Positions 1 to 13,330 of a stretch of 64,000 bases of DNA are shown in pieces. The DNA comes from Adineta steineri. Taxonomy: Eukaryota > Rotifera > Eurotatoria > Adinetida > Adinetidae. The notes under the pieces are model-generated. The model made no database searches and was not told the DNA's origin. It saw nothing but the letters and a program-made list of their open reading frames with translations. The position numbers and the translations under genes are program-made. Each line of letters starts with the position of its first letter. The first letter of the stretch is position 1. The stretch spans positions 1-64,000 of the forward strand of contig CAJNOI010000152.1 of NCBI GenBank assembly GCA_905250115.1. Direction: 5' to 3'.

Positions 1-39
1 TGTTCCATATTAATGATAGTCTTGTTCTATTTGTATTAG

Positions 40-3000
40 GACACACTATGGTTCATTTCTACTATGCTTTCACAAGTTGATCTGTTGGATTATTCTGATA
101 TTCGTTGTATTATTCATGATCATTCTTTCTTTTTTAACAATAATTCCAAATGAAAAAAATCAAGCTGTAATATCAGGTATAATCTTCTTTACACATAACT
201 TTCACAATGTTAAAATTGAATTTATTGGAACGATAAAAATCTGTCATTCAATTCTAAAGTACTGTGTTTCTTCATAATGACAAATCAAATAGAGTTAGTT
301 AGCAGATACAAATCTCACAAGTTTCTAATAGTTGATAACAAAAATCTTTGTTTTTACCAGAATCTCATGTCAAAATCGCTTGAGTCTTCTTAACTAAGAA
401 ACTAGATTAACTACATTATTTTACGAGATAACTTCAGATTATCATAGAAAATAGAAGAAAACTTGTTTTGAAAATAACTGCAAATTATTGTATTGGATAA
501 CCAAATATCTAATGAGCATTATCTATAGACACGTCTGCTGAAATTTAGGACAAGTTTATAAGCATTGAATCATAATAGAGTGGGACTTTTCAATGTTGTA
601 CATAATTTTCTGCTAGAAACATTTGTGAACTTTCTCTATTAATTATTATTTGAATTTGTATTTGAGTAAATGATTATTTCTTTGTTAGCTTCATTAATCA
701 ACACTACTACTAGTATAACTACAACTACAACTAACAACATAACACAAATGCTGACAACTAATATATCAACAACAACATTCTCTTCAACACCGACAACAAT
801 TTCTTCATCAACAGGTCTGAAGATTAAAACTGTTCTGTTTTAAAGATAGGGTCATTAAAAAGGAAAATCAAACTCTCATTATAATTGTATTTTATGATTT
901 TTACTGTAAAAGGATAACTATAAAAATTCGACTATCTCATTTATTCGACACTATACATTAAACAATTTATCAATCTCTGTTTTGATCATATAATATCAGC
1001 CAAAAAACATTGTGATACATGATGTTTTTATTCTAAATGTTCCATTCATTCATTTCCACATTCAATTGTTTTTTTCATATAAAACTAACGCAATCTATTT
1101 TCCAAGGTACCCGATACTAGTATATCTGAAGAACCGTTAGGTACTTCAGTATCTACAAGTACTTTTCATGTTTTCAATATTGATACTAGAGTACTTCTAC
1201 TTGCTCAATCGACTAACTTTTTAAAAGTTCTTCAGAAAATTCTATAGAGAGGGTGTGGGTGTGCGTGTTATTTTCTCATCCACATCCGCATCCACTCACA
1301 CCCCTCAAGATTGTTGTATGATAATTAATCGATGCATCTAAAACAGTCAATTACTCAAATGATCTTTCATCCTCAATGTTCGCACTAGAACTTGCAAACG
1401 TTTTATATTTCCCTCAATCATTTTCATTTTAAACTCACGATGTTCAGCTAGTTTCTCAACGACTAGTTAGTACACTGTAAGCTGAAAATCTTTGCCTAGG
1501 AGGAAATAGTAGATTTCAGGACTTCAACGACCTCCACAGACTTCAATAAGCGAAACTTCAGTTTTTCGAAAGACTTCAAAAAACTTCACCGACTTCAAGG
1601 GACTTCAAAGACTCCGATAGACTTTTAAGATTTTAAAATACTTTCAAGATATTATGAGACTTGATGCATAAAGTCTCTGTTGTTTTCCCATCGATCTTTG
1701 CTTACTATCTAAATTATGATATTCCTAGAGAGTTCATCATTGTTTCGATGGTGAATTTTATTAATTGTTATTGAATTACGATAATTTAATGTTTTGCAGT
1801 GGTTTGGGTCAAAATCGCATCCGATAGTGTTATTGGTGATGAAAACTGTGCTGGAATTGGCTATAATACGTCGATAACACTGAGTTCATGTGAAAGTGCT
1901 TGTCTGGCTATGGCTAGTTGTACAGCAATCGATTTTAATCCAGCTACTGGGCAATGTACGTATCGTCAATGCACTCCCTATCCGCCAAATTATCGAAGCC
2001 AAAGTGGTTGGGAAGTATGGGCCATCCCAACCAGTTGTAAGTAATTTAATAAATGGCGAGCATACCTTATATCTGTTTGAAAAAGGCTGGCTTCATGAGA
2101 CATCGAACAGCCGGTTATGAAGCTAGAAGTGACAGGCGATATAAAATGGAATATTATTTGTAGGAGTTCGGCTCTGTTTGTTTTCGATACTGTTTATTTA
2201 GATCGAGTGGACATACTCCGGTAAATTATTCCGGCTGTGGGAAACGGCGTTTTCCTGCCTTATTTTTAGTTGTATTTCACCGTAATCTGTCAACCGAGAA
2301 TACGAGCCGTTTTTTCATTAGAAACCGGTCATCGTTTTCCGCCTTATTCTTATACATTTCAGGATTGACGGACTACGGTGACGTTCTGGAACCGTTTTTT
2401 TGGCCGTATTTTTCCGGTTTTCTATCGGTTAAGGCCGTTTCCGACGCCGTTGTGTTTGCAGTGAGTAAGTGATATGTGAGAGCTTCCTTTTCAAACGGTT
2501 AGGCTGATACATGAGACGGAAGACTAGTATAAAGTAGTAGAATTTATTACACTGTAAAACATGAGTGTAGAATAATAAACCCTTCAAAAGGTGTGCTTAA
2601 TCTCATAAACCCTCTCATATACCGTTTTCGTATGATAAACCCTTTCATAAGCCCTTTGTCTTCATCAACCATTGGAAGAGTATATTATACGTTGCACCTT
2701 CATACACGCTTTAAGGTATATGAACCGTAATATACCCTTAAAGGGTTTTTTAACTTCATAAACTCTACGGAAAATCGTTTAATAATATACCACTGATAAG
2801 AAACCGTAGAATAAAAAATTCTTTTTCGAAGGATTTATGAAGTTAAAAAACTCTTCAAGGATATATTACTCCTCATATACCCTAAAGCGTTTATGAAAGT
2901 GCAAAGTATAATATACCTTTCGTAGTTGACGAAGAAAAAGAATTATTCTACACTCATTTTTTAAAGTGTACAGTTTATTAATCGAAACATCCTTTTAAAT

Positions 3001-6000
3001 GTCAGTATGTTTGTGTGTACAATTTCTTACTATGAATACTATTCACATATCAATATAGACAATTTCTCTTCGTATAAAACAGAAAGCGAGAACTCAAAAG
3101 AGAATGATAAACGATCGATATCATGCAGAGGTCGTGTACTTTCATAAATACAAGAATGGTAGTGTAATCGTCGGGATACGATATACGATTGTTGTATAGT
3201 AATTAATCGATACATTCAAAACAGTCAACTACTCAAATGATCGTTCATCCTCCAAGTTCGCACTAGAATTTACAAAAGTTTTATATCTTCCTCAATCATT
3301 TTCATTTAAAACTCACGGTGTTCCACTAGTTTCTCGACAGTTAGGTAGTACGCTTTGAACTGCAAATATTTGCTTACTATCTAAATTATGACGCTCCTAG
3401 AGAGTTCATCATTGTCTCGATAGTGAGTTTTATTAATTGCTGTTAAATTGCGAGAATTTATTATTTTACAGTGGTTTGGGTCAAAATTGCATCTGATAGT
3501 GTTATTGGTAATGCAAATTGTGTTGAAGTTGCCTATAGTCCGTCGACAACAATGAATTTTTGTGAAAGTTCTTGTCTGTTTTTGACTCATTGTACAGCAA
3601 TCGATTTTAATCCAGCTACTGAGCAATGTAAGTATCGTTATTGCACCACTTATCCGCCAAAATATCAAAGCCAACGTGGCTGGGAAGTATGGGCGATAGA
3701 AAGAGCAATATCAACTATAACTAATTGTAAGTAATTTATTAAATGGTTAATGCATCCTCAATCTGCTTGAACACGATTGGCTTCATGAAAAATCGAAAAG
3801 CCGATTATGAAGCTAGATTTGGGTGTGAATTACTTTAAGACATGAATACTATCCACACCCACACCCTAAAGTTCTATTGTCATTCGGCGAACTAATCCTA
3901 ACGAAATATGTGCTTTTCGTTATTACAAATGTTACTATATTATAATAATCTAAATTGTGTGAAACTTAATTTTTTATGTGTTAGTATATTTCTGACAGTT
4001 GTCTGAAGAATATTTCTTAGTTAATTGTCAAGAGTAGCAAATAGTCAAGTATCTGACATGCTGAAAAAATTGAATGTTTTTGACATAGTTTATTTAACTA
4101 TTGATCTGTAGTTATATAATAAGGGAAACACAAGTCAGATATACTGAATTGAGAAGCACTATTCTAGTTTATGTTGCCATAACCGTTATGCAAAACCTTT
4201 TTATCATAAGTGTATTCCCATGTGCTCTGTTTTCTTCTCTGATTAAAAAGCTATCTTCTTAAATTCTTTTCGTTCATTCTATTCTTTTTATCCCTGTGAA
4301 ATCCATGATGCGAATGAGTGATATTTGTCTTTCTCTAATGTTTTTTCGATTCCATCTAAAACACATTACTCCCATTTTATATTTCAAATGTTCTGACATT
4401 ATTGAGTTAATATCATGACGATTTGTCGAAATTTGTAATATATAAGTGTAAAATATTGACCTTACAATCTATATGAGTTACTCTTTCAATCTATTATTTC
4501 TTATTCATTTAAATATAATTTTTATTTTCTCACTTTTTCACCTAAATAGTTTAGTATCACTGGGTAGATCTGATTACATTCTAATGATACAAGAAAGTTT
4601 TCAAATGAAATCATATATTTTCACATAACGGTTACTATCATATAATACTGATTGAATATCAGTGATCATCAATACACATGGAATTTACCAATATTTTGTC
4701 ACAAAATGATTTTTTTAAACTCTTTTCTTTAGATAATTTCATGTCATTCGGTAGTTCTCGGTGAGCGTTATTATTTAATATAGAGTGTAGAGTCGATCCA
4801 TAAATTTCAGATAACTATTTCAATACTACAGTATAGTATTTGTTTCTATCTAATTTATGAATATTTGATCTTGAGAATAAAAGCTTCTTCAGCAAAAAAG
4901 ATGGCACATTTTACTCATCTAATTCATTTCAATATACTGTTTAGGATTGTCTATCATTTTGCCCGTATTATTCTAAACATAAAGAAGATCTAAAAGAGAA
5001 AATTGCTTTCAAAATGATTCTAATGAATTATTTGTTTTATGTCTATTGCAGATAGAGAAAGTAAGATGACAAAGTAAGTAAGTAATGTGAGTTAGTATAA
5101 TTCATATCTATTAAAGATCAGATATTCAATAAGGATTTTTGATGTTATTCATTTTATTATATATGTCGAAACGGACTATCACGCTTATGTATTGAATCAC
5201 TAAAATCTAATAATAACGAAACTCTTCTGAATGATATTCAATACTCTGAAATTTTTATTACAAAAAACGTTCCATATATATAGTTGATATTCTAATATTT
5301 TGATTTATTAAATGGATGAATAGATAAAATTGACGATGAGTAATTGAATGTCTTTGATGGAGTTAGGTATGTTTTAATCTATTGTAACAATTTAAACTTA
5401 AGAAAGTAATTGACAATATATCTGCGTTTAGTACTTCCTGCAATGTTCATAACTTTGATATAAATATAGTTATCATAATTTGTTTTCTATTGGTCTAAAC
5501 TACAGTATCATATTTTCTCATAAGCTCAGTTTCGATAAACTCTTATTTTATTAGTTTATCAGATTTTTATCAGTGACATACATCTTCACTTAATTGTTTC
5601 TAATGAATTATTTACATACATATATTATTATATTTTCCTTTTCCTAGCATCATCATCATCGTGTCAGTTAACGTTTGAAAAAGTCTATGTATATAACAAT
5701 GTATATCACATTGACGACACATTAAATGGGGCAATTGCTGTGAGTGATTTAAATAATGATGGTCTATGGGATATTCTTATACCTCTTTTTCACGCTAACT
5801 CGCCCCGTATTGCAATACTGTTTGGAAACGGCAATGGTTCCTTTATAAGATCAACAATGACAGACACGGGATGTGGATATCCTGCAGCATATGTCGTTGT
5901 CGCTGATATCAATAAGGATGTTCAGATGGATATTGTTACTGCTTGTATCAGATACGAAGGTAGACTAGGTATCTTACTTGGAGATGGTGACGAAACGTTT

Positions 6001-6816
6001 CGTGAGACAACATCATATTCAACAGGACGAGCTAGTAGTCCCATATGGCTCGACACCGGTGATTTCAATGGTGACGGTAACTTAGACATTGTTGCTTCTC
6101 TAAGTGGAATTCTCGGTGATCGTAGTGTAGGAGTGTTGCTTGGAGATGGTAATGGATTCTTCGAAGGATGTAAACAATATTCGGCAGGACAGAACAGTCC
6201 TCCGATGTCACTTGTTGTTGGTGATTTCGATAATGACAGACTATTAGACATTGCTATCGGCAAATTAAATGAGCCACGGATCATTGTGCTTCGAGGATAT
6301 GGTAATGGAAGTTTTGGACCACCCATAGCCAATGAACAGGAAAGCATCATCTTTTCGAGTTGGATAGGTGCCGCTGATATCAATAATGACGGTTATCTAG
6401 ACATTATCGTCACAAACATAGGCCTGAGCAATGTAGCTGTACTTCTTGGAAAGGGCGATGGAACTTTCAGACCAACAATGACGTTTTCAACGGGATATTT
6501 TAGTGCACCACGCTCGGCTGCTATTGAAGATTTCAATGGCGATGGTATGCTCGACATCGCTGTCCTGAATGGCGCAGTCTGGAATGTGGGAGTGCTTCTT
6601 GGATATGGGAATGGAACCTTTGGATTACCAATGACATTTTCGTTTCCATTTGGAATGTCTTTGCTCACTATGGCTGCAGCTGATTTTAATCGTGATGGTC
6701 GGATGGATATTGCTGTTGCCATCCAATCATCGACGATTAGTTTATGTATTCTGATAAACACATGTGAATGCTGTGAACGGGAATTTTTCAATATGAGTAG
6801 AATCACTCATCAATGA
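40..6816 (+). CDS. Apple/PAN-like and FG-GAP repeat membrane protein (3' part; 5' exons lie before the window)
   Basis: Exons that join in frame are 40-176, 689-814, 1800-2036, 3472-3726 and 5648-6816. Every internal junction is phase 1 with GT/AG sites (gtaagt donors at 2037 and 3727). The first exon opens with one base of a split codon after a tattag acceptor, so more exons lie upstream. It encodes a hydrophobic stretch (about residues 13-37 of the visible part) that looks like a signal-anchor. Next comes a Thr/Ser-rich linker of about 42 aa. Two apple/PAN-like modules of about 80 aa follow, each with a CESxC start, the shared motif CTAIDFNPAT and six or seven Cys. The last exon carries seven FG-GAP/VCBS-type repeats with calcium-loop motifs such as DFNGDGNLDI and DINNDGYLDI, as in integrin-alpha-like propellers. 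A surface adhesion or lectin-like protein is inferred; ligand unknown. Confidence 0.8.
1246..1308. repeat. Telomere-like palindrome (intronic)
   Basis: A G-strand run (GAGGGTGTGGGTGTGCG) is followed by an AT spacer and a C-strand run ending ACACCCCTCAAG. It belongs to the dispersed family described in the findings. Confidence 0.7.
1515..1640. repeat. Degenerate GACTTCAA minisatellite
   Basis: About ten imperfect copies of GACTTCAA/AACTTCAN occur at 8-16 bp spacing inside the intron. The block is absent from the paralogous intron copy at 3191-3471, so it is an insertion or local expansion. Confidence 0.65.
2235..2460. repeat. Dispersed GC-richer repeat, longer copy
   Basis: Shares segments with 10105-10200: GGCGTTTTCCTGCCTTA against AGCGTTTTACTGCCTTA, TATACATTTCAGGATTGAC against TACACATTTCTGGATTGAC, and GACGCCGTTGTGTTTGC against GACGCTGTTGTCTTTGC. 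The second copy has internal deletions relative to this one. Base composition is clearly less AT-rich than the surroundings. No ORF; probably a non-autonomous element relic. Confidence 0.6.
2547..2975. mobile_element. Imperfect foldback (inverted-repeat) element in an intron
   Basis: The ends ACACTGTAAAACATGAGTGT and its near-complement at 2945-2972 pair. Inner segments also pair: TATATTATACGTTGCACCTT (left) with the complement of AAAGTGCAAAGTATAATATA (right), and AGGGTTTTTTAACTTCAT with ATGAAGTTAAAAAACTCTT. Arms are about 200 bp and diverged, with extra sequence in the left arm. No coding capacity; MITE/foldback-like. Confidence 0.7.
3821..3867. repeat. Telomere-like palindrome (intronic)
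   Basis: GGGTGTGAA, then an AT spacer, then TCCACACCCACACCCT. A short member of the dispersed telomere-like family, just after the duplicated apple exon block. Confidence 0.6.
3870..5647. other. Long AT-rich intron with nothing recognisable
   Basis: This is the remainder of the 3727-5647 intron before the FG-GAP exon. I see no ORF, clear repeat or conserved exon. It ends with the polypyrimidine acceptor TTTTCCTTTTCCTAG at 5633-5647. Confidence 0.6.
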
Positions 6817-8485
6817 ATAAATTCAATTTCATTGGAGATTTAGAACATTTCATGGACTATTGACAGAAAGAATTCAACTTAAAGAAAAACGGCTTTGAAT
6901 GTGCTTTTTGTTTGTTAAAAATAACCCGCAAAACTTGTTTAAATCAATATTTGCCTATCTCTATAATTCACAGCTTTAAAAAAATATTGGTGAAATATTG
7001 TCGCATGAGACATAGGAAGTATTGATGAATACATTGTTCTTAATTATTTTTCTTTTGATTATTGTTGTCTTTGTTGTTTTGATAAGCTTAATCGACTTAT
7101 AAAATTGCTTTTAATTTTTGTTTTACTTATTACTAAATATATTAACCACCTTGGTGTTGTCTTAATTAACTAATTGATTACAAATACGAATGGAATCAAA
7201 AGATGGTACAACACATCGCAAACTGTGCTTATTGAATCGTGTCGATATATAGTAATTTAACAGATTTTAAATAGTGAAATACAAAGATATGTCGTACAAA
7301 TGTAATTATTATCATAAACAAAAGAGAAGAATAATAAATAAGAACGTGGTTATATTTGATAATATGTTGATTATTTGATATTACATTTAATTGACGATTA
7401 TAGAACTTTTTTTACATGATATAATATACGACTGATTTGCAAAAATGGCAGACCATCATATTTCTCACTTTAAAAAAACAATGCAGTGTTGCAGAAATAT
7501 TCAAACTTTCGTATATTCACTCTGAATTCAAAAAATATTTATCAAGTTCTTCAAAGATTGACTTGAGATGATATTCGTATTGAAATAATATTGAACAAAT
7601 TTTGTTGTTGTATTTTAAAAATATTATTCTGATTTCAATATAATAAAATTAATGATCAATATCTTGTTCAATTATAAAGATTTTTATTTTATTTTGATTA
7701 ATAAATAAAAATAAATTTATCTTTATTAAATATTGATGATTTTATTTAATCATTGAAAATATTAAATTTAATCTTTCTAAATTAGTTGATCTTTTACAAA
7801 TAAAATAAATTTAGTTATTTATATCTGAGAAAAATTAATTTTATTTAAAAATTTGTCAAATCAAAATTTTTATAGAATTTCTATGAGAAAATTTATTTTA
7901 AAGAATAAATCATTTTGTAAATATGTTTTAATCAGGAAAAAGATCATTAATTTCAATCATCACAGATATTTTATGTATCAATGCTGAGATATATAGAAAA
8001 ACGTTTTCGGATAATTCACTTATGTACAATACTTTCGTTTTTATGATGAAATCTTATTTATTTACTTCGATATAGGCTTTTGTTTTTCAATTAAATCGTT
8101 TCTATTTTATCAACATTTTTATTTTCAAAAGATTTTCAATTTCATCAACGAACAAAACTAAATTACTGAAAATATTAATTTAAGTTGAAATTATTTCCAA
8201 CTTTCTTCATCTTATTTACTTTTCATTTTTCAGTCTTGTTTCTTTATGAAGCACTAAAAACCTATTTCATCAAAATATAAAACGTGTTTTTTTCTTTTCT
8301 TCCTAATTGAAGATCTCATCAGTGAGATTTTGTTACAATTAGTAATTTGATGTCACAACAGAATTCTTTTTCGATTTCTTCTACTACCAAACAATGCTTT
8401 TATTATCATTGCGTCATCAAGTTTATATTCATGAAAGTAGATAAGCATAGATACTCATTTCTTCTATAAACTTCTATTCAAAGAT
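6817..8485. other. AT-rich intergenic region
   Basis: Very AT-rich sequence between the FG-GAP gene and the B-box gene fragment. 7600-7920 is especially rich in TTTATT/AATAAA runs. No ORF or RNA gene is recognised. Confidence 0.6.
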
Positions 8486-9029
8486 ATGGCAAGAGCAAAT
8501 AACAACACACAATGTTTTACATGTAATGAAAACAAATTAACATATTCTTGTGAAGGATGTTCAAAAAGATTTTGTTTTCAACATTTAACAGAACATCAAC
8601 AAATGTTAAATGATGAATTAAATCATATTATTAATAATTATAATCAACTTAAACAAATACTTGATGAAAAAAAAACAAAATCATTCATTGACAAAACAAA
8701 TTAATCAGTGGGAAATAAATTCAATTGAAATAATTCGACAAAAAGCACAAGATTATAGAAAAATTATTGTTGAATCTTTACAAACATGTATTAATGATAT
8801 TGAAATGAAATTTAATAATTTAAGTGAACAAATAAAACAAATTCATAAAGAAAATGAACTTAATGAAATTAATTTAAATTATTTAAAAGATAAATTAATT
8901 AAAATTACAAAAAAATTAAATAATTCGACAAAGATTTCTATCGAAGAAGATTCACAACTGTTTATTAATGAAATTTCAATCGTTGTACCAAAAAGTAAGC
9001 TTTTAAGAAATAATTTTTATTTTCTATAA
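8486..9029 (+). pseudogene. B-box/coiled-coil gene fragment, frameshifted and truncated
   Basis: The first 60 or so codons (8486-8670) encode a B-box-like zinc finger with CxxC, CEGCxxRFC and HLTEH ligands, nearly the same as the start of the intact paralogue at 27452. The frame then shifts within a run of nine A at 8667-8675. Removing one A restores a continuous protein through QINQWE and a Lys/Glu-rich coiled coil to about 8993. A donor-like GTAAGC follows, as in the paralogue, where it splices to an NHL exon. No NHL exon exists downstream here; a telomere-like array starts about 60 bp later. It is therefore a truncated copy, probably a pseudogene, although the A-run indel alone could be a sequencing error. 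Confidence 0.75.
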
Positions 9030-9055
9030 AATCATGTTGAAAAACTATAAAAACA

Positions 9056-9236
9056 AGGGTGTGGGTGGGTGTGTGAGGGTGTGGGTGTGGGTGTGTGAGG
9101 GTGTGGGTGTGGGTGTGGATGTAGATGTGAGTTTGGGTGTGGGTGTGGATGTGGGTGGTTGTCATTAAGATATATAATACCTGCACCTAAACCACACCCA
9201 CACCCACACCCACACCTTGCGGATGTGGGTGTAGGT
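9056..9236. repeat. Longest telomere-like array (G-strand block, spacer, C-strand block)
   Basis: About 100 bp of GGTGTGGGTGTGGG-type repeats with interspersed GTGAGG and GTGGAT variants, then about 30 bp of AT-rich spacer. A C-strand block (CACACCCACACCCACACC) follows, then a further GATGTGGGTGTAGG. The long His/Pro and His/Thr ORFs across it are repeat translation, not genes. It lies directly beyond the truncated B-box gene. Confidence 0.8.
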
Positions 9237-9563
9237 ATAAATATTATATCTATAATACACCCACTGAGGACAGGAAGCAACCAACATCTCCGAAAAACCA
9301 ATTCTTATTAGGGATATCGCCTGTACCGAATATCCATAAAAGTAGATGTTCTTCTTTTTGTTCTGTTATATATACTTATAATGGGTATATTTTGTTGTGT
9401 CAATATGAAAGTTGGAAAGGGAGAATAATAAGTAAAGAAAGACTAAATTTTCGAACAAGCATATAAATATCCCATTTTTTCGTCGCTATACATCTCTCTT
9501 CATTAATCTAAAACCATAAACCAAAGTAACCGTTTTGTAATAGTGTTATTAACAAAATTTGTC

Positions 9564-9630
9564 GAGTGGGTGCGGGTGTAGATATAGTAATCACACGCCA
9601 TGGATATTCATACCCACGCCTACACCCTCA
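9564..9630. repeat. Telomere-like palindrome
   Basis: GAGTGGGTGCGGGTGTAGATA, an AT spacer with ATGGATAT, then TACCCACGCCTACACCCTCA. Arms pair almost completely with each other, including matched variant bases (GCGGGTGTA with TACACCC). Confidence 0.7.
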
Positions 9631-9720
9631 ATGTGGAGATTACTGATGATTTTTAACGAAGATATCTCTCTGCGTGACTGCGTATATGAACTAACTATAA
9701 CCCGATATTTCAAATGAAAC

Positions 9721-10071
9721 TTAAAATCTCAGAAAAATCAGCCAAACAATAAATTTTTGTTTGGCTGCTACAATGAAAACAAGTGACACGTTTTTATTTT
9801 TCTCATCAAATGCTTCTAATATAATGTTAAAGCTTTCACGATAAGCCGGGTAATCGACGATGTATTTATGATATAAAAAAAGAAAGTGTGCCGTTTCTTT
9901 CGATATATCAGTCGTTTCACTATTCATTCTCCAAGTCTTCACAACAGACGAGTTTTTGCTGTTTTTCTCGTTTAAAATATGAAAAGTAACCTGATACTCA
10001 TCTTCATCGTTATCTTGGTCGAAGCAGAACTCACTGTAATGTACTATTTTCTTATTATTTATCCATAACAT
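9721..10071 (-). CDS. Hypothetical protein, possibly a fragment
   Basis: A 116-codon ATG frame on the minus strand with mixed polar composition and no low-complexity bias (acidic run DQDNDEDE early; hydrophobic end FIVWLIFL). I recognise no domain. It sits between a telomere-like palindrome and the 10105-10200 dispersed repeat, so it may be a leftover exon of a disrupted gene. No clear promoter or partner exons seen. Confidence 0.3.
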   Translation of the reverse strand: MLWINNKKIVHYSEFCFDQDNDEDEYQVTFHILNEKNSKNSSVVKTWRMNSETTDISKETAHFLFLYHKYIVDYPAYRESFNIILEAFDEKNKNVSLVFIVAAKQKFIVWLIFLRF

Positions 10072-10104
10072 TATTTTGCGCGTTGACCTGCATGTAAATC
10101 ATTG

Positions 10105-10200
10105 CGGCAGACGGAAATAGCGTTTTACTGCCTTACTTTTGGTCTTATTTCTACACATTTCTGGATTGACAGTTTGCGACGCTGTTGTCTTTGCCCTAGG
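10105..10200. repeat. Dispersed GC-richer repeat, deleted copy
   Basis: Short relative of 2235-2460. It retains the GCGTTTTACTGCCTTA, ACACATTTCTGGATTGAC and GACGCTGTTGTCTTTGC blocks in the same order, with the intervening sequence lost. Confidence 0.6.
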
Positions 10201-10538
10201 ACACTTGCTACATTAGATATATTCTTTATTAATTGTTTTCTTCCCCAAGTTACATCTCGATCATTCAATCTCAAGATATAAACCAAGAGATCAATGGTAA
10301 AGATGTAAGTATGCAGCAGCGTGCGCATCTAGAACTAGTTACATCAAGGTACTTATAACAGTCGACCGCATCATAACGCGCTAAGAGAATGAGAGTCAAA
10401 ACTGCGAGTGTACATCGGCTTATTGAGAATCAAAAACGTTGATTGTTCATCTTAGTTTAGTAAAATAAAAAAAACGAAATACTAATCTCGAACCATACAT
10501 TCTCCACATGTTGTAGAGGGTGTGAATATAGAACCTAG

Positions 10539-11964
<1,426 letters not shown>

Positions 11965-12560
11965 ATCACTATAAAAAACAACAATTCAAGATTAATCTCC
12001 GTCGTGCGTACTGTCTTCGTCTTGAAGAGAATTTTGTTTCAAATAAGCTTTATTACTTATCCTTTTAGATAGAGTTCCAACATTTTTCGGCAAGGAATTA
12101 GTCTTTTCAAACAAAACTGCATCTGTGTAGAAGAATTAGTAACATATTTTTCAACGGAGTGTGACAATCTGCTCTTTATTCTTTCTTATGCATACACAAA
12201 TATAAACTTCTAAACATCATATACTAATATTTTATTTAGATATCTTCACGATTAAACATGTTCATTTGTGAATAACTACGTTTCAATAAACTAATAGTGT
12301 ATATTTCAAGAGAAAAGAAAGTCGAAAAAGTCTAATTTTTAAACTGTTATTATATGGGAAGCGGATGTATAAGATAACTGTACACAGTATACGTAAGCGG
12401 TTATCTAATGCATCTTAAATGATGGATACCTGACCGTTTCCGTTCGTGGAGGTTAGTTTGGAAAGTTTTGACACATGAAACAACACGATTTTCTCAGCAA
12501 CAATGAATACAATACTGAATCTATTCAAAAATAGTACTCCTTTTTCTAGATTAATACTGA
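11965..12560. other. Spacer between the thymidylate synthase homologue and the kinase gene
   Basis: 596 bp with no ORF of note. AATAAA-like signals occur shortly after the upstream stop, for example around 12280-12300. It holds the promoter or trans-splice region of the downstream kinase; no specific motif could be assigned. Confidence 0.5.
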
Positions 12561-13330
12561 ATGTCGAAAGATATTGTGCAGAGACTATGGGATCACGTGG
12601 AATCGTCAAAGGATTTTCAAAATAGTTCTACATTTCTTTCGATACTGGAAAAAGTGCGCAACGATTTGTCAAATGAACGGAATATTAACCATAAGACAAT
12701 TGCTCGATGTATCAATCTCGAAGGTAAGCGGAATACATATGTATATATATATAATGTATATAGAAATTCTGTATAGGACTCGATGGAGTTGGAAAAACAA
12801 CGTTGACAAAGGAGCTATTGAATTCGCAACTTGTTCCCGATGTTCGTTTAATTCCTTCTGTGCCTCCAGCTCTACTCTTGTTTCGCCCGTATTTTGATCG
12901 ACAAACTGAAACAGTAAAACGAAACTTTTACAACTTGTGCAACATCATGGTATCGCACGAGCTTCTTTTAACTCCGGACAATAATGTAGTGATTCTCGAT
13001 CGATATTGGCCATCTACAATAGCCTATCAACTAGCGCATCAATCAGATACAACATCTATTGACGAACATCTGATTTGGCCTTCATATCTCATTCGCCCTT
13101 CACATATCGTATACATATATTTGAATGAGGAAGAGCGTTGTCGACGAATTCGCATTCGCCATTCATCGTTGCCACTTAATATAGAAGAAGAAAGACTGGC
13201 ATCTGATTTACAATTTCGTTCAAGACTAGATAATATTTATCGCCGGATAGAGAGCATTCATGTAATCAATGGTGAAGGAACGTCAACAGAGATACTTGAA
13301 AAGATCATTAAATGGTTCAACGAAAGTTAA
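12561..13330 (+). CDS. CMPK2: CMPK2-like nucleoside monophosphate kinase (thymidylate kinase fold)
   Basis: Exons 12561-12723 and 12777-13330 are joined across a 53 bp intron (gtaagc...tatag, phase 1) and give 238 aa. The junction falls just before the P-loop: INLE then GLDGVGKTT (Walker A). Further thymidylate-kinase hallmarks are a PPA segment, the ILDRYWPSTIAYQ motif (DRY, typical of TMPK/CMPK2), WPSYLIRPS, and an Arg-rich LID at ERCRRIRIRHSS. DRYWPST and the PPA...RPYFD stretch resemble vertebrate mitochondrial UMP-CMP kinase 2 more than cytosolic DTYMK. CMPK2 phosphorylates dUMP, dCMP, CMP and UMP. I see no evident mitochondrial presequence in the 54 aa before the P-loop. It lies 596 bp behind the thymidylate synthase homologue on the same strand. 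Confidence 0.85.

Larger units (their letters stand above)
1312..3820 (+). repeat. Tandem duplication of an apple-like exon with its flanking intron
   Basis: About 1312-1500 plus 1699-2130 matches about 3191-3820. The shared block runs from the TTGTATR-TAATTAATCGAT region through the acceptor and exon to past the donor (the GGCTTCATGA and TTATGAAGCTAGA tracts follow both exons). Copy 1 is interrupted by the about 200 bp GACTTCAA minisatellite at 1500-1698, which copy 2 lacks. The duplication supplied the second apple-like domain of the host gene without changing frame, because the exon is phase 1-1. Confidence 0.8.

Noticed and set aside
3381-3674. 97-codon minus-strand frame
   Set aside because: Antisense of the second apple-like exon and its intron border.
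5922-6806. Minus-strand frames of 153 and 137 codons
   Set aside because: Antisense shadows of the FG-GAP repeat exon, which has clear calcium-loop motifs on the plus strand.
8965-9301. Two minus-strand frames of 73 and 89 codons rich in His, Pro and Thr
   Set aside because: They are six-frame translation of the telomere-like array; no non-repetitive coding sequence.
10125-10328. 67-codon minus-strand frame
   Set aside because: Falls largely on the dispersed repeat copy and has no supporting features.
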